Assembly (NCBI GenBank): GCA_937902425.1
Contig: CALFNB010000384.1
Coordinates: 1 to 44,025 of the forward strand
Direction of reading: 5' to 3'
From: an uncultured Acetobacteraceae bacterium
GTDB lineage: Bacteria > Pseudomonadota > Alphaproteobacteria > Acetobacterales > Acetobacteraceae
Length of the DNA stretch: 44,025 nucleotides
Both the position numbers and the translations under genes were made by a program. Each line of letters starts with the position of its first letter. The stretch's first letter is position 1. The notes beneath the pieces are model-generated. The model was not told the DNA's origin. It saw nothing but the letters and a program-made list of their open reading frames with translations, and searched no databases. Shown piece by piece: positions 41,801 to 44,025 of this stretch.

Positions 41801-44025
41801 ATGATACGCCAAAACCCCCGAATTTTTCGTCTGTCCGCCACCGTCGCCATCGGCGCCTTGCTTTGCAACGCGGCCACGCCGATCGCCATGGCCCAGGCGC
41901 CGCCGCCACCCGCCGGGCAGCCCGGTCAAACCCCCCCCGGTCAAAGCCCCCCCGGTCAAAACCAGGGTGACCCTCCGGACCGGGTCGGACGCATCGCGAG
42001 CGCGACCGGCGCGGTTTCCTTCCGCACCAGCGCGGACACCGATTGGAGCGCGGCCACGGCGAACTATCCGGTCAGCGCCGGCAACGCGTTCTGGACTGAA
42101 CCGAACGCTCGCGCGGAACTGGAGATTTCCGCCAGCCGCATCGACCTGTCGGGGCAGACCGAGTTCGACGTGACGACATTGGATGCCGGCGGACTCCAGG
42201 CGGTGGCACCGCAAGGTGAAATGTATCTCCATGTTCTCGATCTCGCCCCGAATGAGGTCTGGTCGGTGCAAACTCCGCGCGGCATGGTGCGACTGACCCA
42301 GGCCGGCCGTTACGGCATCGTTGTCGGCACCACGGAGCAGCCGACGCAGGTGACAGTCCTGGAGGGCGCGGCCGAAATCGAGGGCCCGGGCGTGTCCCTG
42401 AAAATCGCGGCCAACCAGACCGCGACGGTGACCGGGGCCGACACCTTCCAGGGCAGCGTTGGCCCGGCGGTGCGCGACGCGTTTCTTGCCGCCAGACTGG
42501 GGGCGGACCGTCCTCCACCCCAGCGGACGGCAGCGATCCCAGCCCAGATTGCATACATGCCGGGCGGCGAGGACCTGCAAACCTATGGCGAGTGGTCGCA
42601 GGCGCCGGATTATGGCGAGGTCTGGTATCCGCCCGTCTCGCCGACCTGGGTTCCCTATCGGGACGGTCAGTGGGCGTATGTCGCGCCCTGGGGTTGGACC
42701 TGGGTGGACGCCGCTCCATGGGGTTTCGCACCCTTCCACTACGGCCGCTGGGCTCATATCGGCCCGCGCTGGGGCTGGGTCCCTGGCGAGGAAAGCGCCC
42801 GCGAACGGCCAGTCTACGCACCCGCTTTGGTGACCTTCATCGGCGTCGGCGCCGGGCTCGCCGTGGGCGCCGCGATCGCCCACCGCTCGGTCGGCTGGGT
42901 GCCTCTGGGCCCGCGCGAGGCATACCATCCCTGGTACCATGCCTCGGATAACTACGTCCGGCAGGTCAATGCCGGTCATGTCAGGGATGCGACCACGATC
43001 AACAACAACGTCGCCATCAACAATTTCGCCAACCGCGCCGCGGCGACCTCGGTGCCGGCGAGCATCATGACCGGGTCGCGTCCGGTGCGCGTGGCGGCCA
43101 GGCCGATTTCGCAGCAGGCATTCGCGGCGGCCCATCCGGTGATCGGGCAGCAGCCGATAGGCCCCACGGTCAGAACGCTCGGTGTCACCCCGGCGGTGGC
43201 GCGTCAACTGGATCTGCACGCCGCCGGTCCCCAGGTTCCCGCACGGCGGCCCGCCCCCGGTCCGGTGGTGCGGGTCCAGGAACCCGGCGCCGAGAAGGGT
43301 CCCCCACCGCGCCCGGCGCTTATCGGTTCGCATGGGGAACAACCCGGTGGTCCACGCCCCGGCGAGCCGGCCGGGCCAGGCCCGGGAGCAACGCATGCGC
43401 CAGGCGTTCCGCCGCCGTTGACAGGCCCGGGACCACGGCCCTCTGGGGTGCCGGAGGGGGCTCGTCCTTCAGGCCAGCCGTCCGGTACAGCCGCGCCACC
43501 GGGGCAGCCACCCCGGCCCGCCACATCTCAGGGCCAGCCCGCGAGTATCGCCGCGCCTCCTCCGGGCCCTCGCCCCGAGGGCGTGCCTCGGCCCGGAATC
43601 GCGCCTGAGGTAACTCGTCCAGGCGGTCCTCCACCGCTCGCTGCCCCAGGGACGCCGCCGGCCGGGGTGCCGGGGACTCCTCCTCCAGGAGGTCGCCCGC
43701 CCTCGGTTGAGCGTCCAACGCCTGGCGCCAATCCCACCGCACCGGGTGGTCATGAACCGCCGCCGCATGTCGTGACGCCGGAGGCCGCGCATCCCGCGCC
43801 GCCACCGCATATCGCCACGCCGGAGGCACCACGTGCCGCGCCGCCGCCGCACATCGCGACGCCCGAAGCACCGCGTCCAGCGCCGCCACCGCATGTCGAA
43901 GCGCCGCGGCCCGCGCCTCCGCCTCCGCCACCCCACGTGACGGCGCCCGCACCGCCGCCGCCACCGCATGTCGAAGCGCCGCGGCCCGCGCCTCCGCCTC
44001 CGCCGCATGTCGAAGCGCCGCGGCC
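41801..44025 (+). CDS. FecR/DUF6600-like secreted protein, Pro-rich, cut by window end
   Basis: The frame from ATG 41801 stays open to the window end (at least 741 codons). An N-terminal signal peptide (LSATVAIGALLCNAATPIAMAQ) and PPGQ repeats precede a FecR-like beta domain (RVGRIASATGAVSFRT ... VTVLEGAAEI, about 60-220). Then come Trp/Tyr-rich DUF6600-type repeats (YGEVWYPP, TWVPYRDGQWAYV, PWGWTWVDAAPWGFAPFHYGRWAHI, RWGWVPG; about 265-330) and a membrane-like glycine/alanine segment (VGAGLAVGAAIA). The remaining half is extremely proline-rich with PPPHV/EAPRPAP repeats. It is probably periplasmic or surface exposed; function is unknown. A long open frame on the opposite strand (41789-43396) is a GC shadow. 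The C-terminus is not in the window. Confidence 0.82.
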   Translation, partial: MIRQNPRIFRLSATVAIGALLCNAATPIAMAQAPPPPAGQPGQTPPGQSPPGQNQGDPPDRVGRIASATGAVSFRTSADTDWSAATANYPVSAGNAFWTEPNARAELEISASRIDLSGQTEFDVTTLDAGGLQAVAPQGEMYLHVLDLAPNEVWSVQTPRGMVRLTQAGRYGIVVGTTEQPTQVTVLEGAAEIEGPGVSLKIAANQTATVTGADTFQGSVGPAVRDAFLAARLGADRPPPQRTAAIPAQIAYMPGGEDLQTYGEWSQAPDYGEVWYPPVSPTWVPYRDGQWAYVAPWGWTWVDAAPWGFAPFHYGRWAHIGPRWGWVPGEESARERPVYAPALVTFIGVGAGLAVGAAIAHRSVGWVPLGPREAYHPWYHASDNYVRQVNAGHVRDATTINNNVAINNFANRAAATSVPASIMTGSRPVRVAARPISQQAFAAAHPVIGQQPIGPTVRTLGVTPAVARQLDLHAAGPQVPARRPAPGPVVRVQEPGAEKGPPPRPALIGSHGEQPGGPRPGEPAGPGPGATHAPGVPPPLTGPGPRPSGVPEGARPSGQPSGTAAPPGQPPRPATSQGQPASIAAPPPGPRPEGVPRPGIAPEVTRPGGPPPLAAPGTPPAGVPGTPPPGGRPPSVERPTPGANPTAPGGHEPPPHVVTPEAAHPAPPPHIATPEAPRAAPPPHIATPEAPRPAPPPHVEAPRPAPPPPPPHVTAPAPPPPPHVEAPRPAPPPPPHVEAPR
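43760..44025 (+). repeat. Proline-rich coding repeats at right edge
   Basis: In-frame repeats code PPPHV(V/I/E)(T/A)PE and EAPRPAPPPPPHV units. GCATGTCGAAGCGCCGCGGC recurs at about 43892, 43967 and 44006, and near copies of CCGCACATCGCGACGCC at about 43807 and 43844. The array continues past the window end, so its copy number cannot be given. Confidence 0.75.

Noticed and set aside
41789-43396. A 535-codon minus-strand open frame opposite the FecR/DUF6600-like gene
   Set aside because: It has no signal or domain features; the plus frame has a signal peptide and recognisable Trp-rich repeats.

Overview
The window is GC-rich (roughly 65%), densely packed and full of 4-nt ATGA gene overlaps. 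The gene content fits a metabolically versatile alphaproteobacterium, perhaps an Acetobacteraceae/Rhodospirillales member; that placement comes from gene content only. No rRNA, tRNA, CRISPR array or transposase was recognised.

Layout. (1) 296-6067: a Uma2-family nuclease gene, then an uncharacterised catabolic group: VOC protein, MFS transporter, decayed second VOC copy, LLM flavin oxidoreductase, CMD-family protein and class III CoA-transferase. (2) 6360-15812, minus strand: a complete tripartite efflux operon of MdtABC type (adaptor, two RND permeases, outer-membrane factor). All four genes overlap by 4 nt; the adaptor tail carries a frame-shifting repeat duplication. (3) 16197-27869, plus strand: an aryl-polyene/xanthomonadin-like gene cluster. 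It encodes an ACP, COG4648 membrane protein, AMP ligase, ApeI-like dehydratase, LpxL-like acyltransferase, LolA-like protein, MMPL exporter, ketosynthase, chain-length-factor-like protein and ApeP-like dehydratase, plus two less usual members: an alpha/beta-hydrolase and a lipoprotein with a His...Cys arrangement suggesting a permuted papain-like enzyme. (4) 28354-31175, minus strand: GT2 glycosyltransferase, halogenase-like FAD enzyme and PqiC-like lipoprotein, probably serving the same pigment. (5) 31433-33003: two conserved genes of unknown function. (6) 33065-38912: an AtuA/DUF4387 pair diverging from a quinate/shikimate-to-protocatechuate route (shikimate dehydrogenase, QuiC1 dehydratase, PcaHG). 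(7) 39300-44025: threonine synthase, an SDR and a FecR/DUF6600-like protein cut by the window edge.

How they fit together. In region 3 the AMP ligase would load an aryl acid on the ACP, KS/CLF and dehydratases would build the polyene, and LolA/MMPL/acyltransferase proteins would move and anchor it in the outer membrane. The usual ketoreductase and second ketosynthase are absent. The place where they would follow (after 27869) is occupied by a repeat element. In region 6, shikimate or quinate would become 3-dehydroshikimate, then protocatechuate, then be ring-cleaved by PcaHG.

The most unusual DNA structure is a MITE-like palindromic element of about 0.34-0.36 kb. It occurs once at 27918-28253 and again in inverted orientation at 38930-39292, with a degenerate half copy at about 28241-28334. 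The complete copy contains 42-nt arms that match at 41 positions. The two copies bracket an 11-kb block (regions 4 to 6).
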